Assembly: GCA_013152585.1 (NCBI GenBank) | Contig: JAADGC010000207.1 | Span: 1-35,463 of the forward strand | Reading direction: 5' to 3' | DNA: 35,463 nucleotides | From: Chloroflexota bacterium | GTDB taxonomy: Bacteria > Chloroflexota > Anaerolineae > J102 | Shown: one piece after another, positions 19,662-29,299 of the stretch | Numbering within the stretch: position 1 is the first letter of the stretch | Layout: every line of letters begins with the position of its first letter | Program-made: the position numbers and the translations under genes | Notes under the pieces: model-generated | The model's input: the letters and a program-made list of their open reading frames with translations, nothing else | Databases searched by the model: none | What the model was told of the DNA's origin: nothing

Positions 19662-21994
19662 TGAACGATCTGCACACTGACGATAACCATTGGGGGTGGA
19701 GCGCCCGCCTGGTGCTGGCGTGGGGCATATTTGTATTGGTGATGAGCTCTATCGGTGTGTTCTCCAATTTCAGCCATCTTGGTGAATGGACATTGGGGGC
19801 ATTCACAACCTGGGATGAAACGAATAAGTGCCAACTTGTAAATTTGCTGACGCCACCCACTTGGCCAGCCTTGCAGAAAGATGTCTTCCGGGTGGGAGAC
19901 TGTATCCGACGTGTCAACGATTATGAATTGAATACACAAAAGAACGGCTATGGTCTGGCCGATTATCTGGCCACGCAAGTGGACGATCAAGGGTTGCCGC
20001 GGCCCCATGTAGAGGTCGAACGTAAGGGTGTGGAGCCTTTTGAAACCGAGGCGCCGATGATGCAACTGACATGGAAGCGCTTGCTGAGCCAGATACTGGT
20101 CTTATTGGTCACCGGCTTATCCATGTGGCTGCTGGGCTTGGTCGTGCTTTTAGCCCAACCACAGTCAGAGGCCAATCGCGTCTGGGCCGCTTTTCTGTTC
20201 ATGGGTGAACTGGTGATAACGGGCGCCCTGGCTCGCATCTTGGATGATCATTATCGTTGGATCTACGATTTTTTGGTGATCTCTGGTCCCCGTCCCTTCC
20301 TGGGGGCGCTGCTCTTCCATCTTTCCCTGGTGTATCCCAGACCCGTGCGCCTGCCTCTCAGGAGCTGGCTGCGTTATGCGGGCTATCTGCCGGCACTGCT
20401 TGTCAGCGGAGCCACTGCTGTTCTTTATTACGGCATCATCAAACACAGCCCCTGGGTGCCCGAGCTTGATGCCTGGGTGAGTTTAGGTGTCATGTTGGTG
20501 TTTGGCGCCGGTGTGATGATGTTGCTGACACGTACAGCCTGGGTGGCGCTGCGGGTGCGGGAGCCCCAATATGTGTACCCGGCGCGGGTGATGCTCTTGG
20601 CTTGGGTGTTGGCCTTGCCCTTGTCTTTTTTGGGGATGATCCTGGAAAACCTGCATCTGCCGTGGCTGGCTCATATTAGCAATCTCACCTTCATGTTTTG
20701 GGTGGTACCAGCCACGTCCCTCATAGCCTATGCCATGCTTCGCTACCAGGCATTTGCCTATCGCGGTAAAGCCCTGAATGGCCTGATGATCTGGTTCAGT
20801 AGCGCCTTTATTGCCCAGTTTTACGCCGGAATGGTGGCCCCGCTAGGAATGGACGGCCTGCAATTCATAGTCCTGCTCGGAGCCGTACTCCTCGTTACCT
20901 ATTTATGGTCCAGCGATACACCGCTGCGGCGGCGTTTTCAGCGCCTGGTGATGCGCCATGAATACGATTACACCATCATCAATCATTTTTCGCGGCGCAT
21001 GGCCAGCGCCACTACCCTGGACGCGTGTTTACGGCAGACACTGAGCGATCTGTGCCAATCGTTGGATGTGGCCTGGGCTGCCGTGTGGGTGGTGTATCGG
21101 CCCGGTACCCTGTATGTGGCACAAGCGGGCCAAGACCACGTGCAGGAATTGAGCGCGGATTCTCACACCGCCATCCCCTTACTTCCCCACCCCCCTACCG
21201 GCGCCCAGACACTGCAAACCGGCGCCCAGAAAGTCGGCATGGCGTGGGTGGGCGCCCGCACCACGGCTGAGCCTTTCGACGAGCGCGATCAGCAGTTGCT
21301 GGCCTTATTGGCGCTGGCATGGTCGCAGTCCTTGGCGATCCATGTACAGATGGAAACGTTGGCGCAGACGCCGGCCCGCATACTCTCGGCGATCGAAGTC
21401 GAGCGCCGCCGCATCGGTCAGGATTTACACGATGGGGTGCTGCAGTTTCTGGGCGTCATTCCCATGGAACTGGATCGGGCGGCAGCCTGCGTGCCCCAAC
21501 AAAGCGACAAAGCCCTGGCCATCCTGCGCCGTAACGCCGAACGGGCCGAATCCATATCGATCGAGACCCGAGCCATCGTCTACGATCTCTATCCGCCATC
21601 ATTGGCCCATGGCGGCCTCTCGGCACAGGCCCGGCTCTATGCCAGTCAGGGCTGCCAGACGCATCATGTGCAGTTGGCATGGCGGGAACAGGGTGATGGC
21701 TGGGAGCAGCTCTCGCAGGACCAGGCGATCCAAGTGTATCGCATTTTTCAGCAGGCGCTGGCCAATGCCTGGGCTCATGCCAACGCCCGGTATATCTGGG
21801 TCGAGTTTAAGCAGGAAGCCGGGCATTTTCTGATGACGGTGCGCGATGATGGCCGGGGTTTTGATCCACAAAAGGAAGAAGCCCAGCACCTGGGATTGAT
21901 CACTGTGCGTGAGCGCGCTCGGGCTATCGGCGCCCGTTTGCAGGTGAACTCATACCCCGGGCAGGGGACGACCGTGCGTCTGAGCGTGCCCTGA
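19658..21994 (+). CDS. Membrane sensor histidine kinase (HisKA_3-type) with N-terminal extracytoplasmic PDZ-like segment and multi-TM region
   Basis: EVERRRIGQDLHDGVLQFLG H-box; HATPase-like VYRIFQQALANAWAHANARYIWV and VRDDGRGFD; overlaps the response regulator stop by ATGA (19658-19661). Confidence 0.85.
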   Translation: MMNDLHTDDNHWGWSARLVLAWGIFVLVMSSIGVFSNFSHLGEWTLGAFTTWDETNKCQLVNLLTPPTWPALQKDVFRVGDCIRRVNDYELNTQKNGYGLADYLATQVDDQGLPRPHVEVERKGVEPFETEAPMMQLTWKRLLSQILVLLVTGLSMWLLGLVVLLAQPQSEANRVWAAFLFMGELVITGALARILDDHYRWIYDFLVISGPRPFLGALLFHLSLVYPRPVRLPLRSWLRYAGYLPALLVSGATAVLYYGIIKHSPWVPELDAWVSLGVMLVFGAGVMMLLTRTAWVALRVREPQYVYPARVMLLAWVLALPLSFLGMILENLHLPWLAHISNLTFMFWVVPATSLIAYAMLRYQAFAYRGKALNGLMIWFSSAFIAQFYAGMVAPLGMDGLQFIVLLGAVLLVTYLWSSDTPLRRRFQRLVMRHEYDYTIINHFSRRMASATTLDACLRQTLSDLCQSLDVAWAAVWVVYRPGTLYVAQAGQDHVQELSADSHTAIPLLPHPPTGAQTLQTGAQKVGMAWVGARTTAEPFDERDQQLLALLALAWSQSLAIHVQMETLAQTPARILSAIEVERRRIGQDLHDGVLQFLGVIPMELDRAAACVPQQSDKALAILRRNAERAESISIETRAIVYDLYPPSLAHGGLSAQARLYASQGCQTHHVQLAWREQGDGWEQLSQDQAIQVYRIFQQALANAWAHANARYIWVEFKQEAGHFLMTVRDDGRGFDPQKEEAQHLGLITVRERARAIGARLQVNSYPGQGTTVRLSVP

Positions 21995-22016
21995 CTCTAA
22001 GCTGGCGTTTGTAGAT

Positions 22017-22045
22017 TTGGGTATCAACCGGGGGTTGGCTATAAT
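22017..22045 (+). promoter_or_regulatory. Candidate sigma70-type promoter for sucCD: TTGGGT-N17-TATAAT
   Basis: -35 at 22017-22022 and -10 at 22040-22045 with 17-nt spacing, upstream of sucC. Confidence 0.55.
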
Positions 22046-22133
22046 CGAAGCACATTGGTTGCATACTGCATCATTTTATGGCTGTGGTTGAACATGACAC
22101 AACTATCTTCTGATTCCCGAAGGAGGGAATAGA

Positions 22134-23276
22134 TTGAAACTACATGAATTCCAAGCAAAACGGATATTCGCCCAGCACGGGGTACCCATTCCCAAGGGCG
22201 AAGTAGCTACATCGGCCGTGTATGCGCGTGAGATTGCACAACGCCTGGGTCTGCCGGTGGTGATCAAATCGCAGGTGTTGGTCGGCGGTCGCGGCAAAGC
22301 CGGCGGCGTGAAACTGGCCCGCACAGCCGACGAAGCCCAAGCCCTGGCTGATCAAATTCTGGGTATGAGCATCAAAGGCTACACGGTCAAGCGCGTCCTC
22401 GTCGATCAAGGCGTGGATATCCAGGATGAAATCTACCTGGGGATGGTCGTGGACCGCGCCCGGCGCCGGGTGGTGATGATGGCATCGGCCGAAGGCGGTA
22501 TAGACATCGAAGAGGTGGCCGCAACCATGCCCGAGGCCATCAAAACAGTCACGATCGATCCTTTCCTGGGCTTGAAGTCGTATCAGGCCATTGGCATCGC
22601 CTCCTCGATCGGTATTCCTCAGAATCAATTCCGCAATTTCACCCAGATTGCCTTTGGTCTCTACAAAGCCTTTATGGCCACTGATGCCGAACTGGCCGAG
22701 ATCAATCCCCTGGTGGTGACCGCAGAGGGGACTCTGCTGGCCGTCGATGGCAAGATGGTGCTGGACGACAACGGCCTCTATCGTCATCCCGATCTGGAAG
22801 AAATGCGGGATCTGGATGAGGAGGCTCCCTCGGAAATCGAGGCCCGCATCAATGGTCTCAGCTATGTGAAGCTGGATGGCGAAATTGGCTGCATGGTCAA
22901 TGGTGCCGGTTTGGCCATGGCCACCATGGACATTGTCAAGCACTACGGCGGCTCGCCGGCCAACTTCCTGGATATTGGCGGCGGTGCCAAGAGCGAAAAA
23001 GTGGCGGCGGCGCTGCGCATCATCCTCAGCGATCCCAATGTCAAAGCCGTGCTCCTCAACATCTTCGGCGGCATCACCCGCTGCGACGAGGTCGCACGCG
23101 GCATCCTGGCGGCGTTGGATGAAGTCAAGCCCGACGTGCCCATGGTGGCACGCCTGGTGGGCACCAACGAGAAAGAGGGCCGGGCCTTGCTGGCCACAGC
23201 CGATATGATCACTGCAACCACCCTGGCAGAAGCAGCGCAGAAGGCTGTCGCAGCCGCCCACAACGAACTGGCGTAG
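22134..23276 (+). CDS. sucC: Succinyl-CoA synthetase (ADP-forming) subunit beta
   Basis: [25 protein letters not shown]...[18 protein letters not shown]...[19 protein letters not shown] start with AAGGAGGGA upstream. Confidence 0.96.
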   Translation: MKLHEFQAKRIFAQHGVPIPKGEVATSAVYAREIAQRLGLPVVIKSQVLVGGRGKAGGVKLARTADEAQALADQILGMSIKGYTVKRVLVDQGVDIQDEIYLGMVVDRARRRVVMMASAEGGIDIEEVAATMPEAIKTVTIDPFLGLKSYQAIGIASSIGIPQNQFRNFTQIAFGLYKAFMATDAELAEINPLVVTAEGTLLAVDGKMVLDDNGLYRHPDLEEMRDLDEEAPSEIEARINGLSYVKLDGEIGCMVNGAGLAMATMDIVKHYGGSPANFLDIGGGAKSEKVAAALRIILSDPNVKAVLLNIFGGITRCDEVARGILAALDEVKPDVPMVARLVGTNEKEGRALLATADMITATTLAEAAQKAVAAAHNELA

Positions 23277-23294
23277 GAGGAACGGAAACAGATT

Positions 23295-24161
23295 ATGAGT
23301 ATTTTAGTGAATAGCGAGACACGCCTCATTGTGCAGGGCCTGACGGGTCGCGAAGGCCGCTTCCATGCCGAACAGATGCTGGCGTATGGAACCAACATTG
23401 TCGCCGGGGTCACACCCGGTAAGGGTGGGCAAGAAGTATTGGACGTCCCCATCTTCAACTCGGTGGCCGAAGCCAAACAGGCCACCCAGGCCAACGCCTC
23501 CATCATTTACGTGCCCGCCCGTTTTGCTGCCGATGCCATTCTGGAAGCAGCCGACGCCGGTCTGGATCTGGTCGTGTGCATCACCGAGGGTGTCCCCATC
23601 CTGGACATGATCGCCGTGCGCGCTTATCTCGATCAAACCCACACCCACCTCATCGGCCCTAACTGTCCTGGCGTGATTACGCCGGGCGAAGCCAAAGTGG
23701 GCATCATGCCCGGACACATCCACATGCCCGGCCCGGTTGGCATTATGTCCCGATCTGGCACACTGACCTACGAGGCCGTCGCCGCCCTCACCGCCCTGGG
23801 CATTGGCCAGACCACCGTCGTCGGTATTGGCGGTGATCCCATCATCGGCACCAAATTCATCGATGTCCTGCGTCTGTTCGAAGCAGATCCCGCTACGCGG
23901 CATGTGGTCATGATCGGCGAAATCGGCGGCACCGATGAAGAGATGGCGGCTGAGTTCATCGCCCATTATATGAAGACCCCCGTGACGGCCTTCATCGCCG
24001 GCCAGACCGCTCCTGCGGGCAAACGCATGGGTCATGCCGGCGCCATTATCAGTGGCGGCAAAGGCACCGCTGCCGAAAAGATCAAAGCCCTGGAAGCCGC
24101 TGGCGCCCCCGTGGCCAGCCATCCCGGCGAGATCGCCGAAATGGTGGCCCGACGTCTGTAA
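23295..24161 (+). CDS. sucD: Succinyl-CoA synthetase subunit alpha
   Basis: [45 protein letters not shown]...[23 protein letters not shown]...[17 protein letters not shown] (phospho-His motif). Confidence 0.97.
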   Translation: MSILVNSETRLIVQGLTGREGRFHAEQMLAYGTNIVAGVTPGKGGQEVLDVPIFNSVAEAKQATQANASIIYVPARFAADAILEAADAGLDLVVCITEGVPILDMIAVRAYLDQTHTHLIGPNCPGVITPGEAKVGIMPGHIHMPGPVGIMSRSGTLTYEAVAALTALGIGQTTVVGIGGDPIIGTKFIDVLRLFEADPATRHVVMIGEIGGTDEEMAAEFIAHYMKTPVTAFIAGQTAPAGKRMGHAGAIISGGKGTAAEKIKALEAAGAPVASHPGEIAEMVARRL

Positions 24162-24346
24162 AAACACCGTTCTCCGGGAGACTGGGAGACCAGGCCGTTT
24201 GGGCGGCTGGCACCAGTTTCCTGGTTCCCCGGTTTTCTGAAAGGTTTCAGTCGGCGAACGGACGTATGCGACGGAAAAGCTCTGCGCTCTCTTGTCTCTC
24301 CGCCTCTCTGCGTTAAAATCCACCTGCCGTGCTTGTCTTTTCCAGC

Positions 24347-24559
24347 ATGAAAGTCTCCCCTCTCATCCTGCACCTCGATTTAGCGCCTTATGCGGGTAAA
24401 TACATCGCCCTGGTCGAAGGCCGGGTCGTGGCCGTGGCCGGGACGGCCGCCGATGCCCGTGTGCTGGCCCGCATGGCGCGACCCCAACGTCAGGCGACCC
24501 TTTTGCGCATTGCCCCCACGCCGGCTAACGGCGACGTAGCGGAGGCACCGGAGAAATAG
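24347..24559 (+). CDS. Small DUF5678-like protein
   Basis: LDLAPYAGKYIALVEGRVVAVAGTAADARVLARM resembles the DUF5678 pattern; in-frame ATG at 24347 preferred over the listed 24329 start. Confidence 0.5.
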   Translation: MKVSPLILHLDLAPYAGKYIALVEGRVVAVAGTAADARVLARMARPQRQATLLRIAPTPANGDVAEAPEK

Positions 24560-24598
24560 AATCATCCTTTGATCTGACAGCCCACGCCTCACGCACCC

Positions 24599-26086
24599 AT
24601 GACATCGATCTCCCTCCACGCCCTCCCCGACCCCCTGCAAAAGATCCACCGCACCTTGCTGCACAGTGCTCCCCAGGCCGTGCTGGTGGGCGGAGCTGTG
24701 CGCGATGCGTTGCTGAATGCCCCCGTGCACGATCTCGACTATGTATTGCCGCGGGGGGGCATGTCCAGCGCCCGGCGTCTGGCCGACGCCCTGGGGGGCG
24801 CTTATTACGCGCTCGACGTCGAACGCGATGTGGGACGAGTCGTGTGGTCGGAATCAGCAGGCAGTCCGTGGGTGGTAGATGTCGCCGCCTGGCAGGCCCC
24901 CACCCTCCTCGCCGATCTCCAGGGGCGTGATTTTACCGTCAACGCCATGGCCCTGTTGCCCGATGGCCGGCTGTACGATCCTTTGGACGGCCAGCAAGAC
25001 CTACAACAAGGTTGCTTGCGTCCTTGCTCAGCTCACAGCCTGGCTGATGATCCCATTCGCAGTCTGCGGGCAGTGCGATTCCTGCTTCAGCTCGATTACC
25101 ATCCTGCGCCCGACCTGGCTGCACTGGTGATGGCCGTGGCCCCGCGGCTGCACGAAATCAGCGCCGAACGCCGGCGAGATGAATGGCTGAAGATTCTTAA
25201 ATTGCCAGCTCCCGAGCGCGCCTTTGCCTGGCTGCACGCCTGGGGCCTGCTGCCCCACATCCTGCCCGATATGCTGCCCCTGCAAGGCCTGACCCAACCC
25301 GCCATCCACGCCTACGATGCCTACCGGCACACCGTGGCTGTTCTGCAATGGATGGCCGTCATCGACGAAGCCTTGCGCCGCCGCCAGCCTCCCTCTGGGG
25401 CACTGGCTGCCTGCATCACCGAAACCCTGGCGCCCTACCAGCCAACCCTGGCCGCCTATCTGCGCACCGAGCTGGTGCAGGACCGCCCGCGATGGTTGTG
25501 GTTGCGCTTTGCCGCCCTCGCTCACGACTGGGGCAAGCCCCAAACGCTCACACAGGATACCCAGGGCCAGATTCATTTCTTTGGTCACGAAACCATCAGC
25601 GCCCAGCGGGCCGAGCAATGGCTTTACGATTATCATGCTGCAAAGGCAGAACGTCTGTTTGTACGTACGGTCTGCGGCCAGCACATGCGGCCGGTGCATT
25701 TGCTGGCCGACGGGCAAGCCCCCAGCCGGCGGGCCATCTTCCGCCTGCTCCGCGATACCGGGGACGCTGCTTTGGGAATCATCCTGCTGCACATTGCCGA
25801 TCACTGTGCCACCATTGGCCCCGACCTCAGCCCCGCCGACCTCGCCGAGTACTTGCAAAGAGTCATGCTACTGGCGGCGCCCTTGCTCGATGCCCCCCCC
25901 CATACGGCGATACCCCAACCGCTCTTGACTGGCAAAACGCTCATACAACAATTTGCTCTGGCACCCGGCCCGCTGATCGGCGATTTGCTGGCTGGCTTGC
26001 AGGAAGCCCAGGCCGTGGGTGAAGTAGAAACCCTCGAACAGGCCAATGCCTGGGTGCAGGATCAGTTGGCAATCCGCGATTTGTGA
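24599..26086 (+). CDS. CCA tRNA nucleotidyltransferase / poly(A) polymerase family protein with HD domain
   Basis: VLVGGAVRDALLNAPVHDLDYVLP nucleotidyltransferase signature; RDFTVNAMAL; DDPIRSLRAVRF; HD-type LAHDWGKPQTL. Confidence 0.88.
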   Translation: MTSISLHALPDPLQKIHRTLLHSAPQAVLVGGAVRDALLNAPVHDLDYVLPRGGMSSARRLADALGGAYYALDVERDVGRVVWSESAGSPWVVDVAAWQAPTLLADLQGRDFTVNAMALLPDGRLYDPLDGQQDLQQGCLRPCSAHSLADDPIRSLRAVRFLLQLDYHPAPDLAALVMAVAPRLHEISAERRRDEWLKILKLPAPERAFAWLHAWGLLPHILPDMLPLQGLTQPAIHAYDAYRHTVAVLQWMAVIDEALRRRQPPSGALAACITETLAPYQPTLAAYLRTELVQDRPRWLWLRFAALAHDWGKPQTLTQDTQGQIHFFGHETISAQRAEQWLYDYHAAKAERLFVRTVCGQHMRPVHLLADGQAPSRRAIFRLLRDTGDAALGIILLHIADHCATIGPDLSPADLAEYLQRVMLLAAPLLDAPPHTAIPQPLLTGKTLIQQFALAPGPLIGDLLAGLQEAQAVGEVETLEQANAWVQDQLAIRDL

Positions 26087-26109
26087 GCCACCATCACTTC
26101 CCCTATAAT
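26081..26109 (+). promoter_or_regulatory. Candidate promoter TTGTGA-N17-TATAAT directly ahead of ATG 26117
   Basis: -35 at 26081-26086, -10 at 26104-26109; start codon 8 nt downstream of the -10 box. Confidence 0.55.
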
Positions 26110-26116
26110 CCAACTT

Positions 26117-27556
26117 ATGACTGCCCCCGTTTGCCCGTATCTTGGCCTCCTCGACGAACCCGAAGCACATCTCAGCTATGCCAGCTTCGAAAATCGTTGT
26201 TACGCGACGATAGCCCGCGAGTCCGTCCCCCTGTCGGAACAATCGGTCTTTTGCCTGGGAGGCAACTATCGGAGCTGCCCCCGCTTCATGGCCGTGCACG
26301 GGCCACCGCAGCCAGATGAGACAATCGAAACCGCTCTCGTGTCGGCAGGGCCTATCTATGCTCCGTTGGCCAAGTCAGTGCCGGTCACAGGCGGCAAAGA
26401 CTGGTCATTGGCCGTCGTTTTAGGGGGGATGCTGGTGGGGATACTCCTTTGCGCCGGCTTGATCGCCGGTTATTTCAGCCTGCGGGCGCTGGTGAGCACG
26501 GCTTTGCCTCCGACCCCTGTCTCGCAGCCCGCGCTCGTGGCCACCCCCGCCTCCACCACAGAGGCTGCAACAGCCGTGGCCCCTCCCTCCCCGGCCCCCA
26601 CGTCTACCTTCACCCCTGAACCTGACCGGGAACAGCCCCAACCCGATACGCCCGTGGCGCCGGCCGTCGTAGCAGCGACCGCCACCCCCTTCCCCACGTC
26701 GTCGCCGGCGAACCCCACGCCTCGGCCCACGCCCACCCGCCGACCTCCCCCCACAGCCACGCGGCGGGTAACTCCCACGCGCCAGCCTACGCCTGTACGC
26801 ACGCCCACCCCGGGCCGGGTCGCCATCTCTTTCTCTTCCTCCAAGACATCGATTGTGGTGGGGCAATGTGTGACCATCAAATGGACTGTAAACAACGCCA
26901 AATCTGTCAAATTTGGTGATCTGGGCGTAGCCGGCGCCGGGAGTCGCGAGGAATGTCCCGAAGCCAACACTACTTACACCCTGACCGTGGTGGATCTTCG
27001 GAATGCCACCACCAAAAAAACACTGACGATTGTCGTGAACATAGGCACACCCACCGTCACACCCACACCGACGGTCACCTACACTCCCTGGCCTACGGCC
27101 ACCCCCACCGTCACCTTCACCCCCATTCCTACCAGGACCCCCACCCCCACGGCAACTGTCACGCCCACCATCACGCCCACCTTCACGCCCATCCCTACCC
27201 CTTCGGCTACACCTTTCCACATCCAGTGGTCGGCTGATCCCGGCCAATATCAGGGCCCCGGCCCCGATGTCAGCATCCAACTGACCAACCTTAGCACCGT
27301 CAGCGACGCCATGCTGCTGCAATTGCAGAACACGCAGTTGCCTGCAGGCTGGACGGCAGAAATCTGTGTGGATGGTAGGTGTCCGGCCGGGGCTACGCTC
27401 GAGCTGGCGCCGGGCGCCGGGATGCCTGTGATCGTGCGCTTCAGCATTCCTGCGGGCGCGGCCACGGGCGAACAGGGAACAACCACATTGGTGACACATT
27501 CTGTGGCCGATTTCGGTATCGTTCTGCAAATTCCCATTACCTTGCAGATTCCCTGA
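26117..27556 (+). CDS. Single-pass membrane protein: N-terminal four-Cys motif, TM segment, Thr/Pro-rich linkers, Ig-like extracytoplasmic segments
   Basis: CPYLGLLDEPEAHLSYASFENRCYATIARESVPLSEQSVFCLGGNYRSCPRF (C-x21-C-x17-C-x7-C), TM LAVVLGGMLVGILLCAGLIAGYFSL, PT-rich low-complexity linkers. Confidence 0.75.
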   Translation: MTAPVCPYLGLLDEPEAHLSYASFENRCYATIARESVPLSEQSVFCLGGNYRSCPRFMAVHGPPQPDETIETALVSAGPIYAPLAKSVPVTGGKDWSLAVVLGGMLVGILLCAGLIAGYFSLRALVSTALPPTPVSQPALVATPASTTEAATAVAPPSPAPTSTFTPEPDREQPQPDTPVAPAVVAATATPFPTSSPANPTPRPTPTRRPPPTATRRVTPTRQPTPVRTPTPGRVAISFSSSKTSIVVGQCVTIKWTVNNAKSVKFGDLGVAGAGSREECPEANTTYTLTVVDLRNATTKKTLTIVVNIGTPTVTPTPTVTYTPWPTATPTVTFTPIPTRTPTPTATVTPTITPTFTPIPTPSATPFHIQWSADPGQYQGPGPDVSIQLTNLSTVSDAMLLQLQNTQLPAGWTAEICVDGRCPAGATLELAPGAGMPVIVRFSIPAGAATGEQGTTTLVTHSVADFGIVLQIPITLQIP

Positions 27557-27557
27557 C

Positions 27558-28292
27558 ATGGAAATCCAACTGGCTGTGGCCAAAATTGAAAAATATGCCA
27601 TGAGCGAATCCGGGGACACGGTGGAGGTGATTGAACGTCCGCATGGCGGGGTATCGGTGGTGCTGGTCGATGGCCAGCGCAGCGGCAAATCCGCCAAGAT
27701 CATCAGCAATCTGGTAGCCCGCAAGGCTATTTCGATGCTGTCGGAAGGCATACGCGACGGTGCCGTGGCCAGAGCCGCCCACGATTATCTGCGCACACAC
27801 CGCGGGGGCAAGGTGAGCGCAGAATTGATCATCGTCTCTGCCGATCTCGAGAGCGGCACCATGGTTGTCTCTCGTAACTCACGGGCGCCGGTGCTGCTGC
27901 GGCACGAACCTGGCTGGCAGGCACTGGATACAGAAACCGCGGCCGTGGGCATCTACACCCGCACCCGTCCGCACATCACCGAAGTGCCCATCCGTCCGGG
28001 GGTGATGGTAGTGGCGGTGAGCGACGGCATCTGGCACGCGGGCCAGCACCGTGGTGGTGTCGTTGATCTGATGGCGGTGGTGCAGAGTATGCCGTTGACG
28101 CTGGGTGCCGGCGCCATCGCCGATGAAATCCTGGCTCAGGCTCTGCAGCACGAGCGATATCGCCCCACCGATGACTTGAGCGTGGTGGTGTTGCATGTGG
28201 CGGCGCTGCTGGGCGACACCGTGCGGCGTATGCAGATGCGCCTGCCCATTCTCCCCAAGACTTACAATCGGTGGCAGCAAGCGTTATCGTGA
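27558..28292 (+). CDS. SpoIIE/PP2C-type serine phosphatase
   Basis: VVLVDGQRSGKSAK, VVAVSDGIWHAG and TDDLSVVVL correspond to PP2C/SpoIIE Asp motifs. Confidence 0.75.
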   Translation: MEIQLAVAKIEKYAMSESGDTVEVIERPHGGVSVVLVDGQRSGKSAKIISNLVARKAISMLSEGIRDGAVARAAHDYLRTHRGGKVSAELIIVSADLESGTMVVSRNSRAPVLLRHEPGWQALDTETAAVGIYTRTRPHITEVPIRPGVMVVAVSDGIWHAGQHRGGVVDLMAVVQSMPLTLGAGAIADEILAQALQHERYRPTDDLSVVVLHVAALLGDTVRRMQMRLPILPKTYNRWQQALS

Positions 28293-28834
28293 CGGCACCC
28301 CCCCGATCAGATTTATCAGACCGTCTGCAACAGCGCCGGGATGATGCCCTGTATCGGCGGCAACGGGCCGTGCGCCAGTTTGCGCATCGCATGAGGGCCG
28401 CCGTGATCCTGGTGTGCCTGCTGTGGGCTCTGATGGCATATTCGCTGGCCCTGTTGCGCATCCGTTGGCAGGTGCAGGTGCCGCTATGGCTGGATGATGG
28501 CCTGATGGCGCTGACATGGGGGTATGGTGTGGGCCTGCCCTTGGTTTTTGTCTGGCGCACGCGCTTGCGGGCTTATGTGTTGTATGAACATTGGGTGTGG
28601 TTGACGCTGTGGGTGGCGCTGCCTCTGGATTGGTATGTGCTGCGGCTGGGGGTGGGCCGCTGGTCGTGGGTGCCGGTGCTGACACTGGCTTTGCTGGGGC
28701 TGGGCCGGCTGCTGGCACCGCGGCGACGGCAGCGCTTCGAGCGTGAGTTGATCCAGCAGGCCATGATCTGGCAACATCTGCTTCCTCTGGGCGTGCGGGA
28801 TCTGTTGATAATTGGCTTTTGGCAGCGGAGATAG
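28271..28834 (+). CDS. Hypothetical membrane protein
   Basis: 187 aa with hydrophobic segments (AVILVCLLWALMAYSLALL, WVPVLTLALLGLGRLL); GTG start, overlaps the end of the phosphatase gene; tightly packed. Confidence 0.55.
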   Translation: MAASVIVTAPPRSDLSDRLQQRRDDALYRRQRAVRQFAHRMRAAVILVCLLWALMAYSLALLRIRWQVQVPLWLDDGLMALTWGYGVGLPLVFVWRTRLRAYVLYEHWVWLTLWVALPLDWYVLRLGVGRWSWVPVLTLALLGLGRLLAPRRRQRFERELIQQAMIWQHLLPLGVRDLLIIGFWQRR

Positions 28835-28837
28835 CGC

Positions 28838-29176
28838 ATGTTTGTGAAGGTGGTTGGTATTTGTGGCAGTGGCAAGAGCACGCTGGTGATGCGCCTGCGC
28901 CCCCTGGGCTACGATGCCCGCCAGGTTTCGCAGGAACATTCCGGCGTGCCCGATTTGTGGCGGCGCCGTCGTCCCCCGGATGCCCTGGTGTTTTTGGATG
29001 CCAGCAATGATGTGGCCCGGGAACGCTATGGGCATCTGAATCTGACCGATCATTATCTGCAGCACGAGCGCCAGCGTCTGGAACATGCCCGCCTCCATGC
29101 CGATTGCACCGTGCTCACCGATGGCTTGACGCCCGATGAGGTACTGGCGCAGGTGTTGGCCTGTTTGAGTGGGTAG
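28838..29176 (+). CDS. Small P-loop nucleotide-binding protein (kinase-like)
   Basis: MFVKVVGICGSGKSTLVMRL Walker A; 112 aa; 3 nt downstream of the preceding stop codon. Confidence 0.7.
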   Translation: MFVKVVGICGSGKSTLVMRLRPLGYDARQVSQEHSGVPDLWRRRRPPDALVFLDASNDVARERYGHLNLTDHYLQHERQRLEHARLHADCTVLTDGLTPDEVLAQVLACLSG

Positions 29177-29248
29177 TGGGCAGCAGGCGCCGATCAGGTC
29201 ACTCTTCTTTTCTTCCCCGGCGAAACAGGTTGTCCCCCCCCCCAAAAA

Positions 29249-29277
29249 AAAGCCCCGCATTTTGCAAGCGGGGCTTT
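29249..29277 (-). terminator. Intrinsic terminator of folD (minus strand)
   Basis: AAAGCCCCGC-N9-GCGGGGCTTT perfect stem; A-run on the plus strand gives a U-tract on the minus strand; located just past the folD stop codon. Confidence 0.85.
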
Positions 29278-29299
29278 GGCAGACGTGGGTTGGCGGAAC

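Noticed and set aside
22140-24323. Long antisense ORFs (373 and 339 aa) opposite sucC and sucD
   Set aside because: The sense strand encodes unmistakable SucC/SucD; the antisense products are low-complexity shadow translations.
26640-27210. Tandem ACC/CCC-rich stretch as a possible DNA repeat or CRISPR-like array
   Set aside because: No regular repeat/spacer period; explained by a Thr/Pro-rich protein linker.
26420-27751. 443-aa antisense ORF rich in Arg/Gly opposite the T/P-rich protein
   Set aside because: Artefact of the reverse complement of ACC/CCC-rich linker codons.
29234-29251. C10A8 homopolymer tract as a possible phase-variation switch
   Set aside because: Lies outside coding sequence, next to the folD terminator; best explained as the terminator tail.
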